Source: Roseiarcus sp050012775
Lineage (GTDB): Bacteria; Pseudomonadota; Alphaproteobacteria; Rhizobiales; Beijerinckiaceae
NCBI GenBank assembly: GCA_050012775.1
Contig: JBEKGN010000023.1
Location: forward strand, 1-64,000
Direction: 5' to 3'
Length of the DNA stretch: 64,000 nucleotides
The notes below the pieces were generated by a model. It made no database searches, was not told where the DNA came from, and worked only from the letters and a program-made list of their open reading frames with translations. Positions within the stretch are counted from its first letter, which is position 1. The number at the start of each line of letters is the position of its first letter. The position numbers and the translations under genes are program-made. Below are positions 7,715 through 15,757 of the stretch, in pieces.

Positions 7715-8015
7715 CCTCCTCTCGCAGCAGATCGGCGAGTTCCGTCGCCAATTCGGGCGCTCCGCGACGATCATCGGCGTGACCCTCTCGGCCGAGGCGG
7801 TCGAAGCGTTCGACGGCCTGTTCGCCTCGTTCCAGGCGCAGGCGCGGCTGCTCGAAGATTCCGCGCCGGCGCCGGGGACGTTCGAGGACCTCTGCCGCGC
7901 CGCCTCGGGCGAGGCCAAGGCGCTCGCCGGCATGGCGAAGCGGCTCGAGGCGACGACGGCAAGGCTGCGTTCGGCGGAACTCCTCGCGTTTCGGCCGAGG
8001 GAGGGCGTCAAATGA
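7707..8015 (+). CDS. Small early protein, unknown
   Basis: The 102-residue, mostly helical, Ala/Glu/Leu-rich protein overlaps both neighbours in the tightly packed early operon. No family was recognised. AAGAAGGAGGGCGG upstream supports the ATG at 7707. Confidence 0.65.
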   Translation: MSDLLSQQIGEFRRQFGRSATIIGVTLSAEAVEAFDGLFASFQAQARLLEDSAPAPGTFEDLCRAASGEAKALAGMAKRLEATTARLRSAELLAFRPREGVK

Positions 8016-8638
8016 GAGACGTCCCCCTCGCCGCGGTGCTCGGCGCCGTCGCCGAGCGTTTCGCTTTGCCGCAGGCGCGCGTGCGGCTCGGCGCCGACGA
8101 TGCGGCGCGGGAGGCGCGCCGCGTCTATTGCTACCTCGCGCGCGGCCTCACGCAAGCCGACGCCGCCGAGATCGGCGCGCTGATCATCGAGGACGCCGCC
8201 GAAGTCGAGGCGGCGATCGAGGGCGTCGCCGCGCGGCTCTCGGAGGCAAGAGAGTTCGCCGAACTCGTCGTCGCGGTCGAACTCGAAATCCGCGTCCTCG
8301 CCAGCCTGCCGCTCGCTCACGGCGTCAGGCTGGCGAGCACCGCCGACCCGAAAGTGACGGCGCTGCGCCTGGTCAAGAGTCCGCGCGAGGCGGGGCTCGT
8401 CGCGATCGGCGATCTCGCCGCGCTCGGCGCCGCCTATCTGACCTTTCGGCGCGCGCCGCCCGCGGCGCCGCTCTCGCCGCTGATGCAGGCCGCTCGCGCC
8501 TACGAGGCGGCCTGCGAGGAGGCGGAATCGTTCCGCTTCACCTCGCGCGAACGCGGCGCCCTCCAGCAATGCGAGCGCGCCTTCAATTCCCTTCTCTCGA
8601 TCCTCGGAGTGGACAATGTCGAAACCGTCGAAAGCTAA
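8012..8638 (+). CDS. Early protein with a DnaA domain IV-like N-terminus
   Basis: The 208-residue protein's residues about 10-60 read like the DnaA DNA-binding domain: 'VAERFALPQARVRLGADD', then 'REARRVYCYLARGLTQADAAEIGALI', comparable to the R..iAmYLar.ltg.s..eIG pattern. The DHTTV signature that follows in DnaA is absent. The C-terminal 130 residues are helical and unassigned. It may be a phage replication or regulatory factor that mimics DnaA-box binding. It overlaps the Gam gene by 23 nt. Confidence 0.65.
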   Translation: MRDVPLAAVLGAVAERFALPQARVRLGADDAAREARRVYCYLARGLTQADAAEIGALIIEDAAEVEAAIEGVAARLSEAREFAELVVAVELEIRVLASLPLAHGVRLASTADPKVTALRLVKSPREAGLVAIGDLAALGAAYLTFRRAPPAAPLSPLMQAARAYEAACEEAESFRFTSRERGALQQCERAFNSLLSILGVDNVETVES

Positions 8639-9143
8639 GACCAGGGCCGGCGCGCCCGCGCCGCAGAGCCGCGAGGAAGCGGCTTCGTTCGTCCGCCGCA
8701 TCGGCGAGCACTCGCGCGCGATCGCGCGGTTCGAGGCCGACATGAACGACGCGATCGTGCGGTTGAAAGACGACGCGCAGACCTGCGCGGCGCCGCTGGC
8801 CGAGGAAATCCGCCAGCTCACGGAGGGCTTGCGCACGTGGTGCGAGGCCAACCGCGCCGCGCTCACCGATAACGGCAAACGCAAATTCGCCGATCTCGGA
8901 ACCGGCAGGGTCGAATGGCGCTTTGCGCCGCCGAAGGTGACGATCAAGGGCGCCGAGCTGGTGCTCGCGGCGATCAAGACGCTCGGCCTGCCGTTCATTC
9001 GCGCCAAGGAGGAAATCGACAAGGAGGCGATGCTCGCCCAGCCGGACAAGGCTCGGCTCGTGCCTGGCGTCAGCATCGGCTCGGCGGGCGAGATGTTCGC
9101 CGTCGAGCCGTTCGAGGCGGAAATCGCGGGAGGCGCATCGTGA
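8616..9143 (+). CDS. gam: Gam-like host-nuclease inhibitor
   Basis: The 175-residue Mu Gam family protein is a Ku-like end-binding protein that shields linear phage DNA from RecBCD-type exonucleases. It has the long central helix (RIGEHSRAIARFEADMNDAI) and the conserved 'NGKRKFADLGTGRVEWRFAP' segment followed by the C-terminal helices. Its start lies inside the previous gene. Confidence 0.9.
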   Translation: MSKPSKAKTRAGAPAPQSREEAASFVRRIGEHSRAIARFEADMNDAIVRLKDDAQTCAAPLAEEIRQLTEGLRTWCEANRAALTDNGKRKFADLGTGRVEWRFAPPKVTIKGAELVLAAIKTLGLPFIRAKEEIDKEAMLAQPDKARLVPGVSIGSAGEMFAVEPFEAEIAGGAS

Positions 9144-9370
9144 GGGCGCCCCTGCCTCTTCTCTCGGCGATCGGATTCCTGGTCGCCGCCGGGGCGCTGC
9201 TGTCGCGATGGGCGCCGTGGGGAGCCCTTGGCGCGGCGGTTCTCGTCGCCATCGCGGTCCTGCTGTTGCGCGATCGCGACGGACAGATCGCCTCCTATGT
9301 CGCCGACGATGCGCTCGAACTCGTCAATTCGCTCGCGGCCGCGGCGCGCGAGAAAGCGGCGTCGAAATGA
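9140..9370 (+). CDS. Small two-helix membrane protein
   Basis: The 76-residue protein starts at a GTG that overlaps the Gam stop. Two hydrophobic segments (LLSAIGFLVAAGALL and GALGAAVLVAIAVLLL) flank a short loop, and a helical cytoplasmic tail follows. Function unknown. A membrane protein at this early position could affect superinfection or host physiology. Confidence 0.65.
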   Translation: MRAPLPLLSAIGFLVAAGALLSRWAPWGALGAAVLVAIAVLLLRDRDGQIASYVADDALELVNSLAAAAREKAASK

Positions 9371-10065
9371 TCAACGTCGCCCAGACCCGCGCCATCCACG
9401 CGCTGCAACGCAATCTCGGCCTGACCGACGCCGACTATCGCGGGCTGTTGAAAGCGCGCTTCAAAGTCGTTTCCTCGACCGATCTCGACGCGCGCCAGGC
9501 CGGCGCGCTGATCGAGGAGCTGAAGGGCCTCGCCGGACCGGCGCGAACGCCGGGGCGATCTCCGGCCAAGACGGCGAGCGGGCGCTACGCCAAGGTTCTC
9601 CAGGCGTTCTGGATCGCCGGCTGGCATTTGGGCGTCGTCGAACATAAAGACGACGCGGCGATGCTCGCCTTCGTCGCGCGCCAGACCGGGCTGCCTCACA
9701 CGCGCTTCCTGACCGACCCGGCCGACGCGACGCGCGCGATCGAGGGGATGAAGGCGTGGCTGGCGCGCGAAGCGAAAATCGTCTGGCCCGACCGGCGCGA
9801 CGCGGAGCGCGAGGGCAAAGACCTCGCCTGGCTGCGCAAGCGCGCGGTCGCGCACGCCTGCGCGGTAAAACTCCAGGAGCTCGGCGGCTTCCGGCCGACG
9901 TTTCAACACGCTTCGATCTGGCCCGAGGACGTGCGCGCCTACGCGCAGCGGCGCGGGCTGCCCGACGATTTCGCGCATTATTCCGCCAACGACTGGAACC
10001 GGCTCGCCGGCTGGCTGGGCGGACGGCTGCGGGCGGCGCTCGCCAAACAGAGGGAAAAAGCATGA
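9367..10065 (+). CDS. gemA: GemA-family regulatory protein (DUF1018, Mu gp16)
   Basis: The 232-residue protein's N-terminus INVAQTRAIHALQRNLGLTD and 'YRGLLKARFKVVSSTDLDA' are diagnostic of the GemA/gp16 family found in Mu-like phages. In Mu, gemA modulates host gene expression and supercoiling. The ATG overlaps the previous stop. Confidence 0.9.
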   Translation: MINVAQTRAIHALQRNLGLTDADYRGLLKARFKVVSSTDLDARQAGALIEELKGLAGPARTPGRSPAKTASGRYAKVLQAFWIAGWHLGVVEHKDDAAMLAFVARQTGLPHTRFLTDPADATRAIEGMKAWLAREAKIVWPDRRDAEREGKDLAWLRKRAVAHACAVKLQELGGFRPTFQHASIWPEDVRAYAQRRGLPDDFAHYSANDWNRLAGWLGGRLRAALAKQREKA

Positions 10066-10448
10066 AAGCGGTGACGACGATCGACCATGCCGCCGGGACG
10101 GCGCGCATCGAGATCACGCTGGAGAGCATCGAAGACGCCGGCGAGGCGGTCAATGTCGTGACCGGCGTCAGCGAGTGCCTATGGCCGGAGATCGAGTTCA
10201 CCGATCTGCCGGGCGATGCGGAAAGCCAGAATTCTGGCTCGGCGCCCGCGCCGGCGGCGAAGACGGAGCGCAAGCCGCCAGACTATTCGCCGCCGCCGAA
10301 GCCGGGCTCTCTCAACGCGCGCGTGCTCGCGGCCGTGAAGCGGCTCGGCACGAGCGAGATGATCGCGATCGCCGACGAATGCGACCTCACGAACCGCATA
10401 GCCGCATCGGCGCTGTCTCAACTGCGCCGCGGAGGGCACATCAGATGA
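10062..10448 (+). CDS. Early protein with C-terminal winged helix
   Basis: The 128-residue protein has a beta-rich N-terminus and a proline-rich linker (about residues 60-85). The C-terminal segment 'RVLAAVKRLGTSEMIAIADE ... ASALSQLRRGGHI' looks like a small winged-helix domain. It is probably DNA-binding. The family was not recognised. It overlaps both neighbours. Confidence 0.65.
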   Translation: MKAVTTIDHAAGTARIEITLESIEDAGEAVNVVTGVSECLWPEIEFTDLPGDAESQNSGSAPAPAAKTERKPPDYSPPPKPGSLNARVLAAVKRLGTSEMIAIADECDLTNRIAASALSQLRRGGHIR

Positions 10449-10960
10449 GACGATTTCTCTTCATCGCCGCCGCGCTCTTCGCGCTCGGCCCGGCGCTCGC
10501 CGACGAGGCGCATCCGCGTCTCGAACTCCACTACAGCCCCGCCGAGAACCTGGAGCAAATCGACGTCGAGACGATCGACGGCGCCGGCGAGACGCTCGAC
10601 GTCGCCGCCTATGTCTTGAGCGACGTCGCCGTGATCGAGGCGATGACGCTCGCCGCCGAGCGCGGCGTGCGGATACGCCTGTTCCGCGAGCCGAGCCAGG
10701 AGCGCTCGCGCGGGCCGACCGTCGATACGGCGCTCGCCAGGTTGCTCGCCGAGCCGACCGTGTTCGCCAAATCGAACAAGCGCGGCGCCTGGATGCACCT
10801 CAAGGCGTACGCGCGCGACGGCAGGTTGTTGCGCTTCGGCGCCGCCAACCTGTCGGCGAGCGGCGAGAAGCGGCAGGACAACGATCTGCTGCTGACCGAC
10901 GATCCCGCGCTGGTGAAGGGCTTTGAAACCGAGTTCGAAACGCTGTGGAGCCGGCCGTAA
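10445..10960 (+). CDS. Secreted phospholipase-D-superfamily nuclease
   Basis: The 171-residue protein begins MRRFLFIAAALFALGPALAD, a Sec signal peptide. The mature part has a single HKD motif, His118-x-Lys120-x4-Asp125 (HLKAYARD), followed by GAAN with Asn135 and SASGEK. One HKD per chain and this size fit the Nuc/EndA group of dimeric periplasmic endonucleases. Export to the periplasm and early-operon expression are unusual for a phage nuclease. Destroying incoming DNA (superinfection exclusion) is one inference. Confidence 0.85.
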   Translation: MRRFLFIAAALFALGPALADEAHPRLELHYSPAENLEQIDVETIDGAGETLDVAAYVLSDVAVIEAMTLAAERGVRIRLFREPSQERSRGPTVDTALARLLAEPTVFAKSNKRGAWMHLKAYARDGRLLRFGAANLSASGEKRQDNDLLLTDDPALVKGFETEFETLWSRP

Positions 10961-11296
10961 ATGCCGACCGTCGACGAAATGGGACGCGAGGCGCTGAAGG
11001 CGCTGGCGCGGCTTCATTCGCCGGCGGAGCGCGCCCTGGCGGAGGCCGAGGCGTGGGAATTCAAGGCGGCGCGCGCCAAGGCCGATTACGACGCCATCGC
11101 CGCCGAGAGCGCCCATTACGCGCGCCTGGCGCGCGAGGAGATCGGCACGCCGCCCGGCCACATCGCCTTCGAGCGCTGCAAGGCGCTGCACGGCGCCGCG
11201 AAAACCGCCTTCCTGATCTACCGGCGCCGCAAGCTCGCCGCCGATCGCGCCCGCCGCGCCGCGCGGCTGGAAGCCCGATACGGAGAGGCGTCGTGA
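10961..11296 (+). CDS. Small helical early protein, unknown
   Basis: The 111-residue protein is Ala/Arg/Glu-rich and predicted almost entirely helical (coiled-coil-like). The ATG follows directly on the nuclease stop (TAA ATG). No family was recognised. Confidence 0.6.
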   Translation: MPTVDEMGREALKALARLHSPAERALAEAEAWEFKAARAKADYDAIAAESAHYARLAREEIGTPPGHIAFERCKALHGAAKTAFLIYRRRKLAADRARRAARLEARYGEAS

Positions 11297-11532
11297 ACAT
11301 CGCCGACCTCGCCGACGAGGCGCAGCTCATTTCCACCGAGCGCGAGCAGCACGCCGCCAACCTGGAGCGCGCGATCCTCGCCGGCCACGTCAAGCGGCCG
11401 ATCGCCGACGTCGGCATGATGCGCTCGCGCCATCCCGCCATGCGCGCCGTCGCGCGCGCGCTGAAATTGATGCTGGCCTGGCGCGAGCGGCTGCCGAGCG
11501 AATTCATCGCCGAAGTGGAGAGGGACGCATGA
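11293..11532 (+). CDS. Small early protein, unknown
   Basis: The 79-residue protein starts at a GTG that overlaps the previous stop by TGA/GTGA. It is helical with a basic patch (AGHVKRPIADVGMMRSRHPAM). No family was recognised. Confidence 0.6.
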   Translation: MNIADLADEAQLISTEREQHAANLERAILAGHVKRPIADVGMMRSRHPAMRAVARALKLMLAWRERLPSEFIAEVERDA

Positions 11533-12320
11533 GCGAGACGCAAGGGGCTGGCGGACACACGTCGGTGATGGCAAGTAAGCGCGGCAAGCTCAAGGAGCCG
11601 AAGCCGTGGGAGCGGCTGGAGTTCTTCCCGACGCCGCCCTGGGCGACGCGGGCGCTGTTCGTGCATGCGCTGCGCCGCTCCGCGCCCTACAATTCCGTAT
11701 GGGAGCCCTGCGCGGGCCTCGGCCATATGTCGACGGTGCTCGGCGAGTTCTTCCCCAAGGTGCGCGCGACCGACGTCTACAATTATCCGACCGACGACGG
11801 CCGCGACGGCGAGCTGTTCGGCATCGAGCGCTTCGATTTCCTCGATCCCAGCGCCGTCACGAACGCGAGCCAGGTCGATTGGGTCGTCAGCAACCCGCCG
11901 TTCAGCGCCGCGGCCAAGATGCTCTATGTGGCGCTCGCCGCGGCGCGCGTCGGCGTCGCGTTCCTGTTGCGCATGCAATGGCTCGAAGGCGCAGAGCGGT
12001 TCGAGAGCGTCTACGCCGATTGCGCGCCGACCGGGATTGCGCCGTTCGTCGAGCGCGTGCCGATGTGCGAAGGCGGCTGGGACGTCGCGGGGTCCACGGC
12101 GACGATGTACGCGTGGTTCGTCTGGCGGAAGGTCGAAGGCGACTGGCAGTTCTCCGACCCCAACAATATCACCGTCCGCCTCATTCCGCCCGGCTGCGCC
12201 GATCGCCTTTCGCGCCCTTCGGACATCGCTCTCGCGCTTCGCTGCGTCCCCGGCTGGATCGCGCCGTCGATCGTGAAGAAAGCCTCGCGCGAGCAAACTC
12301 GCATGGAGTTCGCGCGATGA
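11529..12320 (+). CDS. Adenine-specific DNA methyltransferase-like protein
   Basis: The 263-residue protein has an S-adenosylmethionine site like EPCAGLGHMS (around residue 58). The catalytic motif NPPF lies in VVSNPPFS (about residue 122), as in N6-adenine methylases. Its short size and lack of a specificity domain fit phage orphan methylases. It lies at the end of the early operon, where methylation could protect phage DNA from host restriction. The methylated site is unknown. Confidence 0.8.
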   Translation: MSETQGAGGHTSVMASKRGKLKEPKPWERLEFFPTPPWATRALFVHALRRSAPYNSVWEPCAGLGHMSTVLGEFFPKVRATDVYNYPTDDGRDGELFGIERFDFLDPSAVTNASQVDWVVSNPPFSAAAKMLYVALAAARVGVAFLLRMQWLEGAERFESVYADCAPTGIAPFVERVPMCEGGWDVAGSTATMYAWFVWRKVEGDWQFSDPNNITVRLIPPGCADRLSRPSDIALALRCVPGWIAPSIVKKASREQTRMEFAR

Positions 12321-12562
12321 TCCTCAGCGTCTCCGATCACGCGCTGGTGCGGTTCCTCGAACGCGCGGGCGGCCTCGACGTCGAGGCGCTGCGCGCGTCG
12401 CTCACGCTCTCGCTCGGCCGCGCGGCCGACGCGGCGGAAACGCTCGGCCTCGCCCAATTCACCATCAAGGCGGACGGGCTCGCCTATCTCGTCTCCTCGG
12501 GCGTCGTCGTCACCGTGATGCCCGACGACGCGAAGCCGCAGGCGCGGACGTTTCGCCGATGA
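12317..12562 (+). CDS. Small conserved-looking phage protein
   Basis: The 81-residue protein begins SVSDHALVRFLERAGGLDVE, and a beta-strand region (LAYLVSSGVVVTVMPD) follows. The layout 'HALVRFLER ... VVTV' is seen in small phage proteins beside the Mor gene. Function unknown. It overlaps both neighbours. Confidence 0.65.
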   Translation: MILSVSDHALVRFLERAGGLDVEALRASLTLSLGRAADAAETLGLAQFTIKADGLAYLVSSGVVVTVMPDDAKPQARTFRR

Positions 12563-12975
12563 AATACCTCTGGCTCGCCAACCTCTATCGCGAGATCGCC
12601 GAGGGCGCCGGCCTGGACGCCGCGCTCGGCCTCGCCAGGGCGCGCGGCGGCCTGCGCATTTCGGTTCCTCGCAATCCGCGCGCGGCGCCCTGGCTCGCCG
12701 AAGCGATGGGCGAGAAGGGCGCGGCGATCCTTTGCGATCTGTACGGCGGCGAGCTGATCGACCTCCCCGCCGATCCCGTCTCCGGGAGCGGTCAAAACGC
12801 GCGGGTGCGGCGCATCCGCCAGGCGATCCGCGAAGGCGCGCTTTCGGCCAACGAGATCGCCCGCATGGCGGGGGTGACGCGGCGCGCGGTGTTCATCAAC
12901 AAGGCCAGGATGCGCGAGCTGGCGCCGGAGCCCGATTTGTTGGCGCCGCTTTGCAAAGCCGAAAACCGGCGATAA
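12559..12975 (+). CDS. Mor-family transcription activator for late genes
   Basis: The 138-residue protein follows the Mor/C scheme. It has two 'GG..I.(V/L)P' strands (RGGLRISVPRNP and YGGELIDLPADP) around a dimerisation helix. A C-terminal helix-turn-helix (GALSANEIARMAGVTRRAVF) follows. It is the last early gene and sits 111 bp upstream of the lysis cassette. No second Mor/C-like gene was seen, so one protein may do the work of both Mor and C. Its probable sites are the dyads at 13002, 22518 and 36011. Confidence 0.75.
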   Translation: MKYLWLANLYREIAEGAGLDAALGLARARGGLRISVPRNPRAAPWLAEAMGEKGAAILCDLYGGELIDLPADPVSGSGQNARVRRIRQAIREGALSANEIARMAGVTRRAVFINKARMRELAPEPDLLAPLCKAENRR

Positions 12976-13001
12976 GAGTGGCCGAGCCGTTCGAAAGTTG
13001 C

Positions 13002-13026
13002 GCAGGGGTGAAAGGTTTCCCCCTGC
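13002..13026 (+). promoter_or_regulatory. Late-promoter dyad 1, upstream of the lysis cassette
   Basis: A 7-bp inverted repeat (GCAGGGG/CCCCTGC) surrounds GGTGAAA-GG-TTTCCCC. The same core, with better symmetry, occurs at 22518 and 36011. A weak -10-like CCTAAT lies at 13045-13050, about 31-36 bp from the dyad centre. This corresponds to Mu's Plys. Confidence 0.7.
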
Positions 13027-13086
13027 TTTCGGGACCGGCCCGCTCCTAATCCTGATCGCGACGCAATCAGCGACGGAGCGGTTTCG

Positions 13087-13932
13087 ATGTGGCCCGGATT
13101 CGACGGCACGCTCTACACGCGCGAGCAGTTCGCCGCCCATGTCGCCTCGCTGACGATTCCGCCCTACGCCAAGTTCGTCGTGATGCACGCGACCGGCGCG
13201 CCGACGCTGAAGCAATGGCAAGCCTATCCCGAAGCGCAGCGCGTCGCCAACCTCCAGCGCTATTACGAGCAGAGCCTGCACTGGCAGCACGGGCCGCACC
13301 TCTTCATCGGGCCGAACGACATCGCCGGCTTCAGCGATCTGCGCGTGCGCGGCACGCATTGCTCCTGCTGGAACTTCGACTCGATCGGCATCGAGACGGC
13401 GGGCGATTGGAACGTCGAGGATTTCAACTCCGGCGACGGCGCCAAGGTGCGCGACAATTTCGTCTTCGCCGCGGCCGTGCTGCACAAGCATCTCGGCCTT
13501 CGCCCCGATAACTACGTCAAGGGCGTCTCCGGGCTGCATCTGCACCGCGAATGCGCCGCCGACGGCCATTTCGAGTGCCCGCACGCCGACAACGCCGGCT
13601 TCGATAAGGCCGACATCGTCAAGCGCATCCTCGCCGCGATGGACGCGCTGCCGGCGCTCGTTCCGAACCCCGCGCTCGTCGCCTCGGCGGCGAAGCTGCC
13701 GGCGAACTGGTCGACGGGCGCGCCGATCGGCTCCGTCGCCTGGGTGCAGGGGCGACTGAACGCCTGGGGCGCTTCGCCGGCTCTGATCGTCGACGGCGAC
13801 CGCGGCGCGAAGACGGTCGCGGCGCTGACGGCGTTCCAGAGCGCGCGCGGCCTCGTCGCCGACGGGATCGCCGGCCCGGCGACGATCGAGACGTTGCAAG
13901 GAGCGCCGCCGGCCGCCGCCAAGGCGGCTTGA
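13087..13932 (+). CDS. Endolysin: N-acetylmuramoyl-L-alanine amidase with peptidoglycan-binding domain
   Basis: The 281-residue protein is the first late gene. The N-terminal amidase_2/PGRP-type domain contains FVVMHATGAP (a zinc-ligand His region), IGIETAGDW and the 'HLHRECAADGHFECPHAD' segment with further ligands. Residues about 215-275 form a PG_binding_1 repeat (VAWVQGRLNAWG ... DGDRGAKTVAALTAFQ). There is no signal peptide, so export depends on a holin. Confidence 0.88.
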   Translation: MWPGFDGTLYTREQFAAHVASLTIPPYAKFVVMHATGAPTLKQWQAYPEAQRVANLQRYYEQSLHWQHGPHLFIGPNDIAGFSDLRVRGTHCSCWNFDSIGIETAGDWNVEDFNSGDGAKVRDNFVFAAAVLHKHLGLRPDNYVKGVSGLHLHRECAADGHFECPHADNAGFDKADIVKRILAAMDALPALVPNPALVASAAKLPANWSTGAPIGSVAWVQGRLNAWGASPALIVDGDRGAKTVAALTAFQSARGLVADGIAGPATIETLQGAPPAAAKAA

Positions 13933-13968
13933 AACGGCTTTCAAACCGAGAAACCAAGAGGTGTGCAC

Positions 13969-14151
13969 ATGAAAGGCTTCAAGACCATCGCGTTCGGACT
14001 CGCGCTCGTCGTCATCCCTCCCGCCGTGACCTATCTCGGCGGCGTCGATTGGACCACGCTCGGCCTTTCGCCGGGCGTCAGCGCGGCGATTGGCCTCGTC
14101 GTCATCGCCCTGCGCGCGGTGACGACGACGGCGATCGGCGCGAAGTCGTAA
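13969..14151 (+). CDS. Holin-like small membrane protein
   Basis: The 60-residue protein has two hydrophobic segments (TIAFGLALVVIPPAVTYLG and VSAAIGLVVIALRAV). It sits between the endolysin and the lipase, the expected place and size for a holin. The assignment is by context, not by family. AAGAGG lies upstream of the ATG. Confidence 0.65.
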   Translation: MKGFKTIAFGLALVVIPPAVTYLGGVDWTTLGLSPGVSAAIGLVVIALRAVTTTAIGAKS

Positions 14152-14156
14152 CGCCG

Positions 14157-14822
14157 ATGCTCTCCGACGCCGCGCTCGCCGATCTCGCCGGCCGGTCCTA
14201 TCGCGGGCCGTGGTCGGGGCGCGTGGCGTTGGATTGCGAATACGATCTCCTGCCGCGCGCGGACGAACTCGTCGTCGTCATGCCGGGCACGCACCCCGAC
14301 GATCCGCTCGACTGGCTCAGAGATCTGAGCGCCGCGCCGCGCTGGGTCAAAGGCGTCGGGCCGCTGCACGCCGGCTTCGGCGAGGGCGGCGAGGCGCTGT
14401 TCCAGCGGGTGAGCGAGGCGACTGCGGCCGAAACGCGGCCTCTCACCTTCGCCGGCCATTCGCTCGGCGGCGCCTTGGCGCAGGCGCTCGCCGCGGTGTT
14501 CGCGGCGCGGGCGCCGGGTCGGAAATTCCGCGTCGTCACCTTCGGCGCGCCGCGCGTCGGCTTCCTCAATCCATGGTTCAGCCATCTCGTGCGGCGCGGG
14601 CTCGGAAGCATCGAATATGCCCGCGGCGGCGACATCGTGCCCGACGTGCCCTCCCGGCCGCCCTTCAACCACCCGACATGGCGGCGCGCGATCGGCGCCG
14701 CCGTTCCGGGGACGCCGGAGGCGCTGTCCGCGTTTATCGACATCGCGAAGATCGGCCGGGCGATCTGCGACAACCATTCGATTCAACGTTACGCGGCCGA
14801 CCTCGCCGCGCTCGGGCTCTAG
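14157..14822 (+). CDS. Class 3 lipase-like alpha/beta hydrolase in the lysis cassette
   Basis: The 221-residue protein is of the fungal-lipase type. The nucleophile elbow GHSLGG gives Ser102, with Asp159 (YARGGDIVPD) and His207 (ICDNHSIQRY) completing the triad. The oxyanion strand is VVVMPGT. There is no signal peptide, so like the amidase it would need the holin to leave the cytoplasm. Its place 5 nt after the holin-like gene suggests a role in lysis. Acting on phospholipid to open the outer membrane is an inference, since no clear spanin pair was found. Confidence 0.85.
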   Translation: MLSDAALADLAGRSYRGPWSGRVALDCEYDLLPRADELVVVMPGTHPDDPLDWLRDLSAAPRWVKGVGPLHAGFGEGGEALFQRVSEATAAETRPLTFAGHSLGGALAQALAAVFAARAPGRKFRVVTFGAPRVGFLNPWFSHLVRRGLGSIEYARGGDIVPDVPSRPPFNHPTWRRAIGAAVPGTPEALSAFIDIAKIGRAICDNHSIQRYAADLAALGL

Positions 14823-14830
14823 GAGACGCC

Positions 14831-15043
14831 GTGCTGAAACTGCCGCCCTTTCCCGCCGACCAGATCGTCGGATTGATGGTCTCGCGCTCGGGCGCGGTGA
14901 TGACGATCAGCTTCGCCGCCACCGGCGGCCGCAGCGCGACTCACGCCCACAATCACGTTTCCGAAGCCGACGCGGCGACGACGATGTCGCTGTTCGCCGC
15001 CTACGTCGCGACGGTCTTCCGCCGCGAGCCGCGGGCGGCGTGA
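14831..15043 (+). CDS. Small late protein, unknown
   Basis: The 70-residue protein starts at a GTG 8 nt after the lipase stop, with AGGAGA upstream. It contains a His-rich stretch (THAHNHVSEAD). No family was recognised. Confidence 0.55.
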   Translation: MLKLPPFPADQIVGLMVSRSGAVMTISFAATGGRSATHAHNHVSEADAATTMSLFAAYVATVFRREPRAA

Positions 15044-15057
15044 GAGAGGAGAAGAGG

Positions 15058-15294
15058 ATGAGGGTCCGAGCGAAAATGAAATGCTGGGAGAACCACGCGA
15101 TGCCCGTGGCCGATCCGAGCGAGCAAAGCGCGCAAATCTGCCTCTCGCCCGTCTATGACGACGGCTCCGAGAACAAGACCTGGTCGAAGTCGACCCCGAG
15201 CGGCGAGGTTCGTCTTCTCATCACCAATCCCGACGCGATCGACGCCTTCGAGGTCGGCGAGACCTATTTCGTCGATTTCACGCCCGCGGATTGA
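15058..15294 (+). CDS. Small late protein, unknown
   Basis: The 78-residue protein has a strong ribosome site (GAGGAGAAGAGG). It looks like a small beta-fold (VRLLITNPDAIDAFEVGETY). No family was recognised. Confidence 0.6.
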   Translation: MRVRAKMKCWENHAMPVADPSEQSAQICLSPVYDDGSENKTWSKSTPSGEVRLLITNPDAIDAFEVGETYFVDFTPAD

Positions 15295-15346
15295 TCCGCC
15301 CGCGCGCCGGCGGCCTCCGGCGCTCAGAACGCAAGGAATTAGCTCC

Positions 15347-15757
15347 ATGTTCAAGACGCTCGCTCCCGCCTACGCGACGCTCGCGTGCGCGCTCGGCCTC
15401 GCCGGCTGCTCGACCTCGGCCGTGCAGCAATTCGCCCAGAACGCCGCGACGACGGCGACCGCCATCGGCACGGTCAACAATGCGTTGATCCAGCTCGACA
15501 CCACCACCATCAACAACCTGACGCAGCTCTCGCAGGCCCTCGCCGGCATCAACTGCCCGATCGTCAACGCCGGCGTCAGCCTCGGCAGGGCGATCGCCGC
15601 GGACCCCTCCGTCGCCAAGAACGTCAAGGCGGCATTGACCAAGGCGGGTCCGGGCGGAGCGCTCGCCTCCGACGTCTGCGTCGCCGCCGGCTTCGGGCCG
15701 TCGACTCCGGCGACCGCCGCTCCCGACGCCGCCGTCACGCCGACGCCCGGCTCGTAA
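15347..15757 (+). CDS. Phage lipoprotein
   Basis: The 136-residue protein has a lipoprotein signal peptide ending in the lipobox LAGC (Cys21), so it should be lipid-anchored. The mature part is helical with many Asn/Thr and a Pro/Ala-rich tail. By position it could be the outer-membrane part of a lysis complex (o-spanin-like), but it is longer than typical o-spanins and lacks their proline-rich character over most of its length. Confidence 0.7.
   Translation: MFKTLAPAYATLACALGLAGCSTSAVQQFAQNAATTATAIGTVNNALIQLDTTTINNLTQLSQALAGINCPIVNAGVSLGRAIAADPSVAKNVKAALTKAGPGGALASDVCVAAGFGPSTPATAAPDAAVTPTPGS

Noticed and set aside
13929..13944. TTGAAA-CGGC-TTTCAA stem after the endolysin and a similar TTGAAG/CTTCAA stem at 42518
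   Set aside because: They resemble the late dyad half-sites, but with different spacing and outer bases and no T run. Evidence is insufficient for another activator site or terminator.
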